DNA of 64,000 nucleotides from Arthrobacter sp. Soc17.1.1.1. GTDB taxonomy: Bacteria; Actinomycetota; Actinomycetes; Actinomycetales; Micrococcaceae. Below the pieces are notes generated by a model, which saw only the letters and a program-made list of their open reading frames with translations, did no database searches and was not told the origin of the DNA. The DNA lies in the NCBI RefSeq assembly GCF_036867195.1, contig NZ_JBAJII010000001.1, forward strand, positions 1,860,001 to 1,924,000, given 5' to 3'. The position numbers and the translations under genes are program-made. Position 1 is the first letter of the stretch. Every line of letters starts with the position of its first letter. Shown in pieces: positions 33,874-42,659 of this stretch.

Positions 33874-35240
33874 AGGAGGTTCTCACGGCGTGCCACGGAC
33901 ACTGGCGGGGCAGGGACGAAGACCTCCAACAGGAAGTCCTCCTCTGTATGGAGAGCAAGGGTGGCCAGTCCGGATGTCTGGCGGACTCGCTCGTGTACGG
34001 CGTCTCCATCGAGTTCCCACCCCTCGATAGGGTGGCGCCAGTGGCACAACAGCAGGACTCCGTCCGCATCCAGGGAAGCGCGCGTGAGGCGGATGACATC
34101 GTCGAGCTGAGCAGAGGACAGGAAGTAGCCCGTCTCGGAGAGGACGACCAGGTCGAAAGGGGAGTCCTTCACGGGCCAGTCGGCGGGTACCGTTGCCATC
34201 CTCGCGGTCGCCGCGTCGTGCAGACCGAGGGCCTCGTTGGTCCGACGCACCGCTGTCTCGCTGGTATCGAGCGCCAGGAGCACATCCGATACTGCCGCCA
34301 GTTCCCTGGTCAGGGCACCCACGGAACACCCGATCTCGAGGGTGCGGCGGAATCTACGCCGCGGCAAGCTGGCGATGGTGAGGGCGCGCTTGCGTTGCTC
34401 GTAGAACCGCTCGGTGACCTTCCAGGGGTCCGAGCGGTCGCTGTGCAGTCGCTCGAACGTCGAGGAGCGGCCCGTGACGAAGAAAGCTTCGGTGTTCCGA
34501 GTGAAGTGCTCAAGGACACCAGGGGTCAACAGCACTTCGTCGCCCGGAGCATCGGACAGAGGGAGTATTTGCGAGGTGTGCGTAGCGAGGGCCGATCCTT
34601 TCCGAGCGTGGTCGTCCGCGTCAAGGCGCAAAAGCGAGAGGGCATCGAGGTCGGCGGCCTGGGTTTCGGCGCTACCCCAGTGCCAGAGCCAGATCGGATA
34701 CTCCAGAAGAGGAACGTCGCGCTCGCTGCACACCTCGGCGGCAGCGCGGCCCACGGCGTCGTGGTCGCCGTGACCATCACGGCGCCAGGGCGCCGCCACC
34801 AGGATGCGGGTCGTATCGCCTGGACCAAGTGCGCGCAGCAGCACGGCGGCCACGGCTTCTTCGGCGAGGGCGCCGTCGGGGAGTCCTTCGAAGGTCAGCT
34901 GTGCTGCGGGCGCCAGGAGCTGGACGGCCTGCGTTACTTCCTCCCGGCGGCGCTCGGCCAACTGCTGGGGAGTATGCGTGGGGGAGGACGGATGGGATCG
35001 TTCGCCATCGGTAAGGACGACGACGTGACAGTGGACGCCGTTGCGGGCGAGTAGCGCCAGCAACCCACCAGCGCCCAGGGTTTCGTCGTCGGGGTGCGCT
35101 GCCAGCAGGACGAACCGGGTGGGCAGCCGGCCGTCGAGGAGAGCTTCGATGTGCAGGTCATGATTCGGTTCGCGGTCCTGCTCCCACAAGCGCCAGTGGC
35201 TCTCGGGTGTGCCGACGCCGTCGTGCGTGAAACTCACCAC
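33870..35240 (-). CDS. Bifunctional PIG-L deacetylase / SAM-dependent methyltransferase fusion
   Basis: A 456-residue two-domain protein. The N-terminal PIG-L (LmbE) zinc deacetylase shows 'AAHPDDETLGAG' (48-59) and 'RDGHGDHDAVG' (154-164). The C-terminal NodS-like methyltransferase shows 'FYEQRKRALTIASL' (279-292) and 'LEIGCSVGALT' (301-311). PIG-L enzymes remove N-acetyl groups from amino sugars, and NodS methylates the freed amine of chitooligosaccharides, so deacetylation plus N-methylation of an amino sugar is a sensible hypothesis. The gene sits between an acyl-CoA dehydrogenase-like gene and GT2 with overlaps at both ends. Confidence 0.88.
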   Translation of the reverse strand: MVSFTHDGVGTPESHWRLWEQDREPNHDLHIEALLDGRLPTRFVLLAAHPDDETLGAGGLLALLARNGVHCHVVVLTDGERSHPSSPTHTPQQLAERRREEVTQAVQLLAPAAQLTFEGLPDGALAEEAVAAVLLRALGPGDTTRILVAAPWRRDGHGDHDAVGRAAAEVCSERDVPLLEYPIWLWHWGSAETQAADLDALSLLRLDADDHARKGSALATHTSQILPLSDAPGDEVLLTPGVLEHFTRNTEAFFVTGRSSTFERLHSDRSDPWKVTERFYEQRKRALTIASLPRRRFRRTLEIGCSVGALTRELAAVSDVLLALDTSETAVRRTNEALGLHDAATARMATVPADWPVKDSPFDLVVLSETGYFLSSAQLDDVIRLTRASLDADGVLLLCHWRHPIEGWELDGDAVHERVRQTSGLATLALHTEEDFLLEVFVPAPPVSVARRENLL

Positions 35241-36331
35241 GCTGTTCCTTCCCGTTGGGAGAGTTCGAGGACCTGGCGACCGAGGGCGGCGTCATCGCGT
35301 TCGGCGTGGTGCTGGCGCAGGTACAGATACAGGTCCGCGACGCGTGCCGCGTGCTGCTCGTCGAAAGCCAGTGGAGCGGGGCCGAGGCCGTGAGCCGTCG
35401 CCTCGAGGACCACTTCCGCACACCGGAAGGCCGTCGCGCGGATACGGGCCGCAAGGAGGGCGCCTTCCTGTCCAGCTGCCAGCCCGGCATCGATTGCCGC
35501 AGCCGCATCCGTCAGAAGGGTGCGAGTTTCATACAGGGCGGAATCCACCCGTCCGAGATGCATAAGGGCAACCTGGTCCGGGGTGCGGATCTGCGCGGCG
35601 GCGAGCAGCGTCCGCGCGAGCCCGAGTGCGCCTCCGAACCAGCAAGCGGCGACACCGATGCCACCCCATCCGAAACCGTCCCGATGGAGATACCAGCCGA
35701 CACCACCGACGGGTGTGGCACGTACCGCCTCGAAGCGCACTGCGCAGCTCGTCACCAAGGGGAGGCCGCGGCTCACCCAGGCGTCAGGCGTCTCCGCTGT
35801 AACACCCGAGGCGCGGAGGTCGACTGCGAAGGCTTGCCGTCCGCCGCCAACCACGTGTGCAGTGACGATCGCCCGGTCGAGGTGGTCCGCGAGTGAACAC
35901 CACGGTTTCGTGCCAGTAAGGGTCCAGGTGCCATCCGGCAAAGGAGATGCCTCAAGAACTACATCCGGCCCTTCCGCCGCGAAAACGCCCCAGGTGCCGT
36001 TCTGAACTCCGATCCCGGCCTGATCCAGAATGGCGAGGGCGTCGAGATGAGGTTCCACAACGCGTGCCAGCGTGAGGTCGGTGGCCGCGAGCGTGGCGAG
36101 AAGCTGCCAGGTGACAGCCGTGGTGCCGCGACCGGGTAGTGGGGTTTCGCGACCAAGTTCTATCGATAACGCCAGCGCTCGCGGGATGGAGCCCCGCGTA
36201 TCCTCCGCTTTCCCGGTGAGGTCTTGCAGTACTTGAGTGGCATGTCGGACTTTATCGTCCTGCCCATGCAAGGGATCACTGAGAAAATCGCGGGCGCCCA
36301 GGGTCAGAAAACCGGCGGCATTGAAAGCCAT
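35234..36331 (-). CDS. Acyl-CoA dehydrogenase-like flavoprotein of the PIG-L/GT2 cassette
   Basis: A 365-residue member of the acyl-CoA dehydrogenase superfamily, diverged: 'GTWTLTGTKPWCSLADHLD' matches the beta-domain region (usually W-x-GxK), and 'GLARTLLAAAQ' is in the helical domain. The canonical TE-x-x-x-GSD block is missing, so the substrate may not be an ordinary acyl-CoA. First gene of the cassette. The similar trio in other bacteria is, to my knowledge, uncharacterised. Confidence 0.75.
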   Translation of the reverse strand: MAFNAAGFLTLGARDFLSDPLHGQDDKVRHATQVLQDLTGKAEDTRGSIPRALALSIELGRETPLPGRGTTAVTWQLLATLAATDLTLARVVEPHLDALAILDQAGIGVQNGTWGVFAAEGPDVVLEASPLPDGTWTLTGTKPWCSLADHLDRAIVTAHVVGGGRQAFAVDLRASGVTAETPDAWVSRGLPLVTSCAVRFEAVRATPVGGVGWYLHRDGFGWGGIGVAACWFGGALGLARTLLAAAQIRTPDQVALMHLGRVDSALYETRTLLTDAAAAIDAGLAAGQEGALLAARIRATAFRCAEVVLEATAHGLGPAPLAFDEQHAARVADLYLYLRQHHAERDDAALGRQVLELSQREGTAW

Positions 36332-36408
36332 GATCGAAGTCTAATGTTGACCGCACAGGCCATTTGACAGCAGGGCTGACCAGGTGATGAAGGGCCCCCG
36401 ACTAACGA

Positions 36409-36492
36409 TCAGCACTTACCGAGGTCAGCGATTCGCCTGGCGGAATCCTGGGCACGTGTCGACACTCTCGCGTGCTCGATCAGCTTGCCCAA
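36409..36492 (-). pseudogene. Relic of a small serine recombinase gene (N-terminus only)
   Basis: From TTG 36492, with GGAGGAG nine bases upstream, the minus strand reads 'LGKLIEHARVSTRAQDSARR' and then 'IADLGKC' before a stop. This is the start of a resolvase/invertase, where GYARVSTRxQD contains the catalytic serine; here GY is replaced by EH. Everything after about 25 residues is gone. Confidence 0.65.
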
Positions 36493-36643
36493 TCCACTCC
36501 TCCACGTCGGTATTCCATGAAGCGTCGTGCAGCCAACGCTTCTGTCGAAATCCCGGCCTCCCCTTATGAGACGGGCAGCAGAACTCTTGAGGTGCAGTAG
36601 TGGCGGGGGAAGTGATGGTGCCTCGTCCTGGTGTCTTGCAACC
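36454..36643. repeat. Dispersed recombinase-associated repeat, copy B
   Basis: About 190 bp homologous to 50838-51036. It contains the recombinase start codons, AACGCTTCTGTC, TTATGAGACGGG, AGTGGCGGGGGA and TGTCTTGCAACC in the same order and nearly the same spacing. It is in direct orientation to the copy at 50.9 kb. Confidence 0.7.
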
Positions 36644-36673
36644 GGGCGCGGCGGAGGCGGAGTGTCTTGCACA

Positions 36674-36717
36674 GTGAAAGAGCGGGTTCCTGTACGTACA
36701 GGAACCCGCTCTTTCAC
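36674..36717 (-). terminator. Perfect 44-bp palindrome after the MatC-like permease gene
   Basis: 22-bp arms without mismatch (36674-36695 and 36696-36717), starting 10 bp after the permease stop on the minus strand. Most likely a terminator; the exact symmetry is unusual. 36332-36408 holds nothing recognisable. Confidence 0.7.
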
Positions 36718-36727
36718 CTTGATTCCG

Positions 36728-38113
36728 CTACCCCCAGAGGAAGGGGACGACAAGGAGGGCGAGGGTGACGACCGGGCCGATGACGACCATGGACAGGCCC
36801 CAGATGGTGAGATTTCGGTTCACCCGAGGGCGGTCTTCCTCGACTGTCGAAGCAACGATCGTTGCACCGGTTGTGCCGAACGGAGCGCAGTCAACGAGTG
36901 ACGCCGAGATGGCGAGCGCGTAGATGAAGCCCGTCGTCTCGAGTCCGCCGCCGGGAATGAGCAGTGGAACGGCGAGGGGGATGAGTGCACCGATGATGCC
37001 GATCGTCGATGCGAACGCTGAGACGAGAGCGGCGACGATACAGATGACGAGGGCCGCAACAAGTGGTTGGCTAACCGAGCGGGCGGCTTCGCCGAGCTGG
37101 TCGATCGCTCCCAGACGTGTGAGAACGCCGACGTAGGTGATGATGCCGCCGAGGAGCAGGATGGTGTTCCAGTCCACCCGCGACAGCGCCTTCTTGCCGA
37201 TACCGGGTTCCAGGAGTGTGATGAGCACGGCGATCGTCAGGGCTACAACGCCGAGGTTCACATCGACATCGAGTTGCGTGAGGGTGAAGAAGCCACCCAC
37301 GAGCAGGATGATCGAGATGATCACGAGTACCTGCATCCCGGTGATGCGGTCCGCCGTTACTGTGCTCCGCGCGTTCTTCACATCAACTGCGGTGAGGGTG
37401 TCGCCGGATGCCATGTTCGATCCAAGGAGCTTCGACGGCCCGTTGGTTGCGGTACCGCCACGGCCCTCGCCGGGAGTGGTGCCGCTGGTGTCGCCACCGG
37501 TGCCGCGTGTGCGGGCGATGAGTTCACGTCCGCCGAAGAGGAAGAACGCTGCGAGGACCACGAGGAAGTTCGCGCCGATGGAGATCGCGAACATGAGGCC
37601 TGCGTTGTAGGGCACGTTGGCCGAGGAGGCTACGGTCTGCACGGTGATGCCGACGATGCTCGTCGGGGCGAGTGCGCCACCGACGATGCCCGAGCTCATG
37701 ACGATGCCCATCATGGTCGAATTGATGCGGTGGCTGTGTGCCAGGCTCATGGCGATGGGCACGACTGCGAAGGCTGCGTGGGAGGTGCCGAGGCATGCGA
37801 CGCCGGTGGCGATGATCCAGAGGCCCCAGGGCAGCAGGGCGACGCGGTCACCGATGAGATCCAGTGAACGGTTCACGAGCCAGTCGATGGTGCCGGTTTC
37901 GCGGGCAATCCCGAAGAGGTAGGTGATGCCCAGCAGGATGACGAGGGCGTCGACGGGGAATCCGCCGAGCACGTCATCGAGGCTTTCACCGACGACTCCG
38001 ATGCCGATGATGAAGGAGGCTGTCAGCGCCAGTGCGCCCATATGGACGTTGCGCACCGATGAGATCGTGAAGATCGCGGCGAGACCGATCAGGGCGATGA
38101 TTTCTGTGGTCAT
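36728..38113 (-). CDS. SLC13/MatC-like dicarboxylate permease
   Basis: A 461-residue membrane protein with ~11 helices. The N-terminal half matches the MatC N-terminal domain ('LGITYLFGIARETGTIDWLV', 'SSGIVGGALAPTSIVGITVQ'). A hydrophilic, Gly/Thr-rich loop separates the halves, and the second half ends 'SASLVDCAPFGTTGATIVAS'. Members import malonate or other dicarboxylates. It is 55 bp from the SAF-domain dehydrogenase gene on the same strand and probably imports the acid sugar degraded by the divergent genes (inference). Confidence 0.85.
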   Translation of the reverse strand: MTTEIIALIGLAAIFTISSVRNVHMGALALTASFIIGIGVVGESLDDVLGGFPVDALVILLGITYLFGIARETGTIDWLVNRSLDLIGDRVALLPWGLWIIATGVACLGTSHAAFAVVPIAMSLAHSHRINSTMMGIVMSSGIVGGALAPTSIVGITVQTVASSANVPYNAGLMFAISIGANFLVVLAAFFLFGGRELIARTRGTGGDTSGTTPGEGRGGTATNGPSKLLGSNMASGDTLTAVDVKNARSTVTADRITGMQVLVIISIILLVGGFFTLTQLDVDVNLGVVALTIAVLITLLEPGIGKKALSRVDWNTILLLGGIITYVGVLTRLGAIDQLGEAARSVSQPLVAALVICIVAALVSAFASTIGIIGALIPLAVPLLIPGGGLETTGFIYALAISASLVDCAPFGTTGATIVASTVEEDRPRVNRNLTIWGLSMVVIGPVVTLALLVVPFLWG

Positions 38114-38168
38114 TTCGAGTCCTCGCGCACTCTGTGAAGTGGACGCGTTGTCCAGGGGGAAGTGGTCA

Positions 38169-39569
38169 TCATTGGTTCACTCCGGTCGTGGTGTTCAGGT
38201 GGGCAGTTCCCTCGAAGAACAGTTCATGCGCGCCGGCGTCGACGTCCTCGACGTCCGCGTGTCCAATCAGTGCGCCTTTTGAAACGGGCCGTACGAGACG
38301 TGCCCCGTCCAGCAGGTAGTAGGGTGCGATCGTTCTGGCCGGGTCGATCATTACCGGCGCGACTCCTGCGATCTCGTGGTGGTGTCCAGTCACCTTGAGC
38401 TGTGTGCCGGTCGGGAGGTCTTCGGTTGCGCGGGCGGCGAGCAGGATGCTCGGGCGAACAGGACGCGAGGGGGTTCTGTCCATCGCTGCATGCACCGTCA
38501 GGGGCGTCTCGACGCCCATATAGTGGTACGGCCAGTAGATGCACGCGTATCGGCCGTCCTTGCTGATGACATGGCCCTTGTTGCGCAGCGTCTCCCAGGT
38601 GGCCGTATCGCCCGTGCGAACCACGGCGAAGACACCACCTGCGAAGCTTGCTTCGCCTGGCAGGCGTAGAGCAGAGAAGACGTCGACGACGCCGTCGTGC
38701 TCGAGGATCCCGCCATGAGCCCGGTTGGCGTAGATGTCAGCGAGCTCGTCGATGCGGGCGACGGGGTAGCGCATGCTTTCGATGTCAGCGAGGGTCCCGG
38801 TCCGTGTGGCGACGACGGTCATTTCACAGGCGTCGGCGGCAGCGGCACGCTTGAGGTTCTGTACCGCTGCGGCGCGCTGATCAAGGGTGGCGGCAACATC
38901 GTCGCCCAGTTCGAGCAGGTCTGCGAGCTCCGGCGCGTCAACTGTTTCCCCGGCCTGTGTGACCGTGCCGGTCACGGGGTTGAACTGCAAGTCGTATTCA
39001 CCGGACTTGCCGACCGCGACGATGTCCAGGCCGACCGCGCTCACCCATTCGATCAGGCGCAGCAGGTTGGCCGGCTGATCCCCGTCGCCGGGCAGGTAGC
39101 TCAGGCCCTTCGTGGCGGCCCGGGCGGCGAGGGCGGGACCGACGACCGTATCGACTTCCTTGCTCACCATGACGACATGAGCGCCGCCTTCGATCGCCGC
39201 CGCCGCGTAGGCCGACCCGTAGCCGACCTTGCCGCAGGCCTCGACCAGAACATCGACCCTGGTCCAGTCAACGGCATCGGCCGATGAGACGAGCGCAGTA
39301 AGACCGTCATCGACGATCTCGGCGGTGCGGTGAGCGTCCGTCGCCTCGTCAACCCGGCCAGCGGGAATGCCGAGTTCATCGAGCATCCGTCGGACACCCG
39401 CGATATCGGGGTCGATCAGGATCGCGGGCAGGATCTCCGGTGTGCGGGAAAGCTGGGCGAGAAAGGTACGCCCGTAGCCACCGTTGGCGCCGGTAAGGGC
39501 GGTGCGGATGGGAGTTCGTCCACGAGAGGGGTGAGAGAGGATCAACGTTGTCCCAATCTTGTGCGGTTT
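38169..39569 (-). CDS. Homoserine-dehydrogenase-like NAD(P)-dependent oxidoreductase with C-terminal SAF domain
   Basis: A protein of ~466 residues: an N-terminal Rossmann domain ('TALTGANGGYGRTFLAQL'), a dehydrogenase/lyase core ('VDVLVEACGKVGYGSAYAAA') and a C-terminal SAF domain ('LPTGTQLKVTGHHHEI', 'LVRPVSKGALIGHADVED'). It matches the group described as predicted homoserine dehydrogenase-like proteins with SAF domain. Its neighbours suggest oxidation of a C4 acid sugar or alcohol rather than homoserine. The start is uncertain: GTG 39569 and TTG 39545 are both possible, while codons up to an ATG at 39650 are AT-rich at third positions and unlikely to be translated. Confidence 0.75.
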   Translation of the reverse strand, partial: KPHKIGTTLILSHPSRGRTPIRTALTGANGGYGRTFLAQLSRTPEILPAILIDPDIAGVRRMLDELGIPAGRVDEATDAHRTAEIVDDGLTALVSSADAVDWTRVDVLVEACGKVGYGSAYAAAAIEGGAHVVMVSKEVDTVVGPALAARAATKGLSYLPGDGDQPANLLRLIEWVSAVGLDIVAVGKSGEYDLQFNPVTGTVTQAGETVDAPELADLLELGDDVAATLDQRAAAVQNLKRAAAADACEMTVVATRTGTLADIESMRYPVARIDELADIYANRAHGGILEHDGVVDVFSALRLPGEASFAGGVFAVVRTGDTATWETLRNKGHVISKDGRYACIYWPYHYMGVETPLTVHAAMDRTPSRPVRPSILLAARATEDLPTGTQLKVTGHHHEIAGVAPVMIDPARTIAPYYLLDGARLVRPVSKGALIGHADVEDVDAGAHELFFEGTAHLNTTTGVNQ

Positions 39570-39709
39570 CACCCGACCTTCGGGCGTGATGGCCGCCACT
39601 GTTCCATATTTTCCAGATTCATCCAACTTTGCACCAATTCGTAACATCATGGTCTGATGGTGCCTTAGGAGATGAGCGCGCTGAGGCGGTACCTCCGATC
39701 GGAAGGGAG

Positions 39710-40945
39710 ATGAACGTGTTCGGAGCTATCGCGGATGATTTCACTGGTGCCACAGACCTCGCACTAATGCTGCGCCAGTCCGGCCATCGGGTGGCCGTTG
39801 TCATCGAGGACGGCGGTCTGTCGGATACGGACCTGTCCGAGCTCGATGCCGTGGTGATCGCGCTGAAGTCTCGCACCGCGTCGAGGGAAGAAGCTGTCGC
39901 AGCGTCGCTTGCGGCGCTGGAACGACTGCGCTCATGGGGCGCCGTCCGGTTCTACGTCAAGTACTGCTCGACGTTCGACTCGACCGACAGTGGAAACATC
40001 GGACCTGTCCTCGATGCCGTCACCGATGCGCTCGGTGTCTCCCACTGCATCGTTGTTCCCGCACTGCCCGCCAATGGTCGGACCGTCTACCAAGGGCACC
40101 TCTTCGTCGGTTCTGACCTGCTGGAGAACTCGTCGATGCGCCACCATCCGCTCACCCCGATGAAGCATTCGCGGGTGGCCGACCTGCTCCGTCCGCAGAC
40201 GCCCCACACGGTGGACGAAATCTTCCGGGACATCGTGCGCGGTGGGTCCGCCGTACTCAGGGATCGACTCGATAGGACGGACGTACGCTATAGCGTCATC
40301 GACGCTGTCGACGACGACGACCTCGCCGTGATCGGTGCCGCAACGGTCCAGGATGTGTTGGTTTCCGGCGGGTCGGGTCTCGCGACGGGTATCGCCGGTC
40401 CTGGGGTGGACGATGCCTCATGGGTGCCACCCCGCAATGGGAGAGGCGCTGTGCTGTGTGGAAGCGTGTCCACCACGAGTCTGGCGCAAATCGCGGACGC
40501 CGCGCTGAGCCAGCCCGTCCGTCAGATCGACCTCGCGGCAGCGATAGCTGATCCCGAAGCGACGGCGGAGGATCTTGCCACGTGGGTTGCAGCGCAGGCG
40601 CCTGACTCTTTTCCCGTCGTCTGCGCCGCCCGCCAGGCTGACGATGTGCAGACCCTTGTGCTCGGGGTCGAGGTTGCCCCCATCGTGGAGAGGGTCATCG
40701 CAGACGTCGCACGCATGCTGGTCCAGGAAGGTGTCGTCTGCGCACTCGTCGTCGCCGGCGGCGAAAGCAGCGGTGCTGTCGTCCGGTCGTTGAACGTCGA
40801 AGCCCTCCGCATCGGTCCGCAGATCGCCCCCGGCGTGTGCTGGTCAACGGCGGATGTGTCCGGGCAGTCACTCCTCCTGGCGCTGAAGAGCGGCAACTTC
40901 GGCGCCCTCGATTTGTTCAGCGCAGCATGGAAGGAGCTGGGATGA
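39710..40945 (+). CDS. otnK: Four-carbon acid sugar kinase (DUF1537; OtnK-like 3-oxo-tetronate 4-kinase)
   Basis: Phosphorylates 3-oxo-tetronate (or a related C4 acid sugar) at O4. The 411-residue protein shows the family N-terminus 'GAIADDFTGATDLALMLRQS', 'STFDSTDSGNIG', 'VVPALPANGRTVYQGHLFV', 'GGSGLATG' and C-terminal nucleotide-site features 'VVAGGESSGAVVRSL' and 'ALKSGNFG'. GGAAGGGAG precedes the ATG. It overlaps the aldolase gene (ATGA), the usual otnK-otnC pairing, which supports 3-oxo-tetronate over D-threonate as substrate. Confidence 0.88.
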   Translation: MNVFGAIADDFTGATDLALMLRQSGHRVAVVIEDGGLSDTDLSELDAVVIALKSRTASREEAVAASLAALERLRSWGAVRFYVKYCSTFDSTDSGNIGPVLDAVTDALGVSHCIVVPALPANGRTVYQGHLFVGSDLLENSSMRHHPLTPMKHSRVADLLRPQTPHTVDEIFRDIVRGGSAVLRDRLDRTDVRYSVIDAVDDDDLAVIGAATVQDVLVSGGSGLATGIAGPGVDDASWVPPRNGRGAVLCGSVSTTSLAQIADAALSQPVRQIDLAAAIADPEATAEDLATWVAAQAPDSFPVVCAARQADDVQTLVLGVEVAPIVERVIADVARMLVQEGVVCALVVAGGESSGAVVRSLNVEALRIGPQIAPGVCWSTADVSGQSLLLALKSGNFGALDLFSAAWKELG

Positions 40946-41583
40946 ACGTCGTCGATCAACTCATCGATGCCGGGCGCCGCCTAGTCGCAAGTGGGCTGAG
41001 CCCTGGTTCCAGCGGAAACATCAGTGCACGCGACGGCGATCGTATTTTCGTAACCGGCACCGGTGTCTCCCTGGGACAGCTGGCATCTACCGATTTCGCG
41101 GTGGTATCCATCAGCGGCGAGTATCTCGGCGGTGCACGCGCATCCAAGGAGACACCCCTTCATGTCGGCTTCTACCGACGCGACGAGGAACATCAAGCCG
41201 TCGTTCACCTTCATTCGCCGCAAGCGGTGGCCATGTCATGCCGGGTACCCTGGGCCGAGAACAGCGCCATTCCACCGCTGACGCCGTACTTCGTGATGCG
41301 GGTCGGACAGACACCGCTTCTGCCCTATCGTCACCCGGGCGACGAAGCTCTCGGCGAGGATATCCACTCAGCGCCGTGGCCCTTGCGCGCAGCACTGCTT
41401 GCCAATCACGGGTCAGTGGTAGCAGGAACCAGTGTCCATGATGCAGTCGATCGGGCGGAAGAACTCGAGGAGGCATGCCGCATAGCGCTGATCACGGACG
41501 GCGCCGCGCGGCGTGAACTCACCGTGCAACAAGTCCGTGAACTCGCCGATCGCTGGGAAAGTCCCTGGACCGGTCCCTCGTAG
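40942..41583 (+). CDS. otnC: Class II aldolase/adducin family; OtnC-like 3-oxo-tetronate 4-phosphate decarboxylase
   Basis: A metal-dependent class II aldolase fold protein (213 aa). Zinc ligands are visible in 'VVHLHSPQAVAM' (H-x-H) and 'LLANHGSVVAG' (third His); the catalytic acid lies around 'ASKETPLHVGFYR'. In the C4 acid-sugar pathway this partner of OtnK decarboxylates 3-oxo-tetronate 4-phosphate to dihydroxyacetone phosphate. AAGGAG upstream; translationally coupled to otnK. Confidence 0.85.
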   Translation: MNVVDQLIDAGRRLVASGLSPGSSGNISARDGDRIFVTGTGVSLGQLASTDFAVVSISGEYLGGARASKETPLHVGFYRRDEEHQAVVHLHSPQAVAMSCRVPWAENSAIPPLTPYFVMRVGQTPLLPYRHPGDEALGEDIHSAPWPLRAALLANHGSVVAGTSVHDAVDRAEELEEACRIALITDGAARRELTVQQVRELADRWESPWTGPS

Positions 41584-41603
41584 ACTGGGACGGGAGGTAA
41601 AAG

Positions 41604-42425
41604 GTGTCGGATCAAACTCCGCTCATACCTGAGCAGCGCAGGCAGCAGATTCTTCGGCTCCTGCGCACAGAACAAGTACTCAGCTATCGCCAGATCACTG
41701 AGGCATTGGGCGTCAGCCAGATGACAGCAAGACGCGACGTGGCAGCCCTCGCCGAACAGGGGCGTGTTCGAGCGCTCAAGGGTGGTGCGTCGGCGGTGTC
41801 GCGTCTACTGGAAGAACCACGTCGGGCCGATAAGGCAGTGACAGATCTCTCCGCCAAATCGGCGATCGCCCGCAGAGCAGCCGAGCTTGTAACGGACTCG
41901 ATGACCATCTATCTGGATGCCGGGACGACGATTCAGGCGATGCGTCCCTACCTCGAAGACCGCCATGGCCTCACCATCGTCTCCAACGACCTCGGGACCA
42001 CTTTGGCCTTCCTCGACCATCCAAGCGTCGATCTCATCAGTGTCGGGGGACGAGTAGACCGCGACAACCAATCAATGATCGGGCGCCTTGCCGCTCTGAC
42101 GCTCTCTCAGTTATCCCTCGATATCGCCTTCCTGTCGTCGAGTTCCTGGGACGGCCGGCACGGAGTGACGACCCCCGTCGAAGCAAAGGTCGATGCCAAA
42201 CGTGCGGCCATCGATTCCGCCACGACGACGGTCCTCCTGTCCGACAGCGGCAAGTACGGCCGCTTTGCGAAGTACCGCGTGTGCCCCCTGAACGAACTCG
42301 ACACCATCATCAGCGACATCGGGCTGGACGACCTGGACGTCGAACACCTCGAGGCACTGGGCGTCGAAGTGGTGCGCGCTGAACCCATCGCCAACGCACT
42401 CCACGGGCACGAGCAACTCTCCTGA
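41604..42425 (+). CDS. DeoR-family transcriptional regulator
   Basis: A 273-residue regulator with the N-terminal winged helix ('RRQQILRLLRTEQVLSYRQI', 'LGVSQMTARRDVAALAEQGR') and a C-terminal sugar-phosphate sensor domain of the isomerase fold ('SMTIYLDAGTTIQAMRPYL', 'FLSSSSWDGRHGVTTPVEAK'). It probably senses a phosphorylated pathway intermediate and represses both divergent transcription units. GTG start with GGGAGG; third gene of the otnK operon. Confidence 0.88.
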   Translation: MSDQTPLIPEQRRQQILRLLRTEQVLSYRQITEALGVSQMTARRDVAALAEQGRVRALKGGASAVSRLLEEPRRADKAVTDLSAKSAIARRAAELVTDSMTIYLDAGTTIQAMRPYLEDRHGLTIVSNDLGTTLAFLDHPSVDLISVGGRVDRDNQSMIGRLAALTLSQLSLDIAFLSSSSWDGRHGVTTPVEAKVDAKRAAIDSATTTVLLSDSGKYGRFAKYRVCPLNELDTIISDIGLDDLDVEHLEALGVEVVRAEPIANALHGHEQLS

Positions 42426-42440
42426 CAGGCGAGATCAATG

Positions 42441-42470
42441 GACCGGCCCGGACCGGCCCGGACCGGCCCC
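42441..42470. repeat. Three tandem 10-bp units after the DeoR gene
   Basis: GACCGGCCCG repeated three times (the last unit ends in C), 15 bp after the DeoR stop. Each unit is internally symmetric around GGCC, so hairpins can form. The rest of 42426-42659 shows no gene. Confidence 0.7.
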
Positions 42471-42659
42471 CAGCACCTCGTCGTACGCACTCACGAATCT
42501 CCCCTGCGCTTCGGAGGAACCCCCTGTTGAGGTCGCGGAGCGGAGGTCCGTCCTGTGCTCCGGCGGGAAGCATCGGATAGATTGACGCCTCACCGCGCCG
42601 CTGACGTCGCCGAGCTCGCTGACATGCCGCAGGCCTTGGCGGTCATGGTTGGCAGGGTG

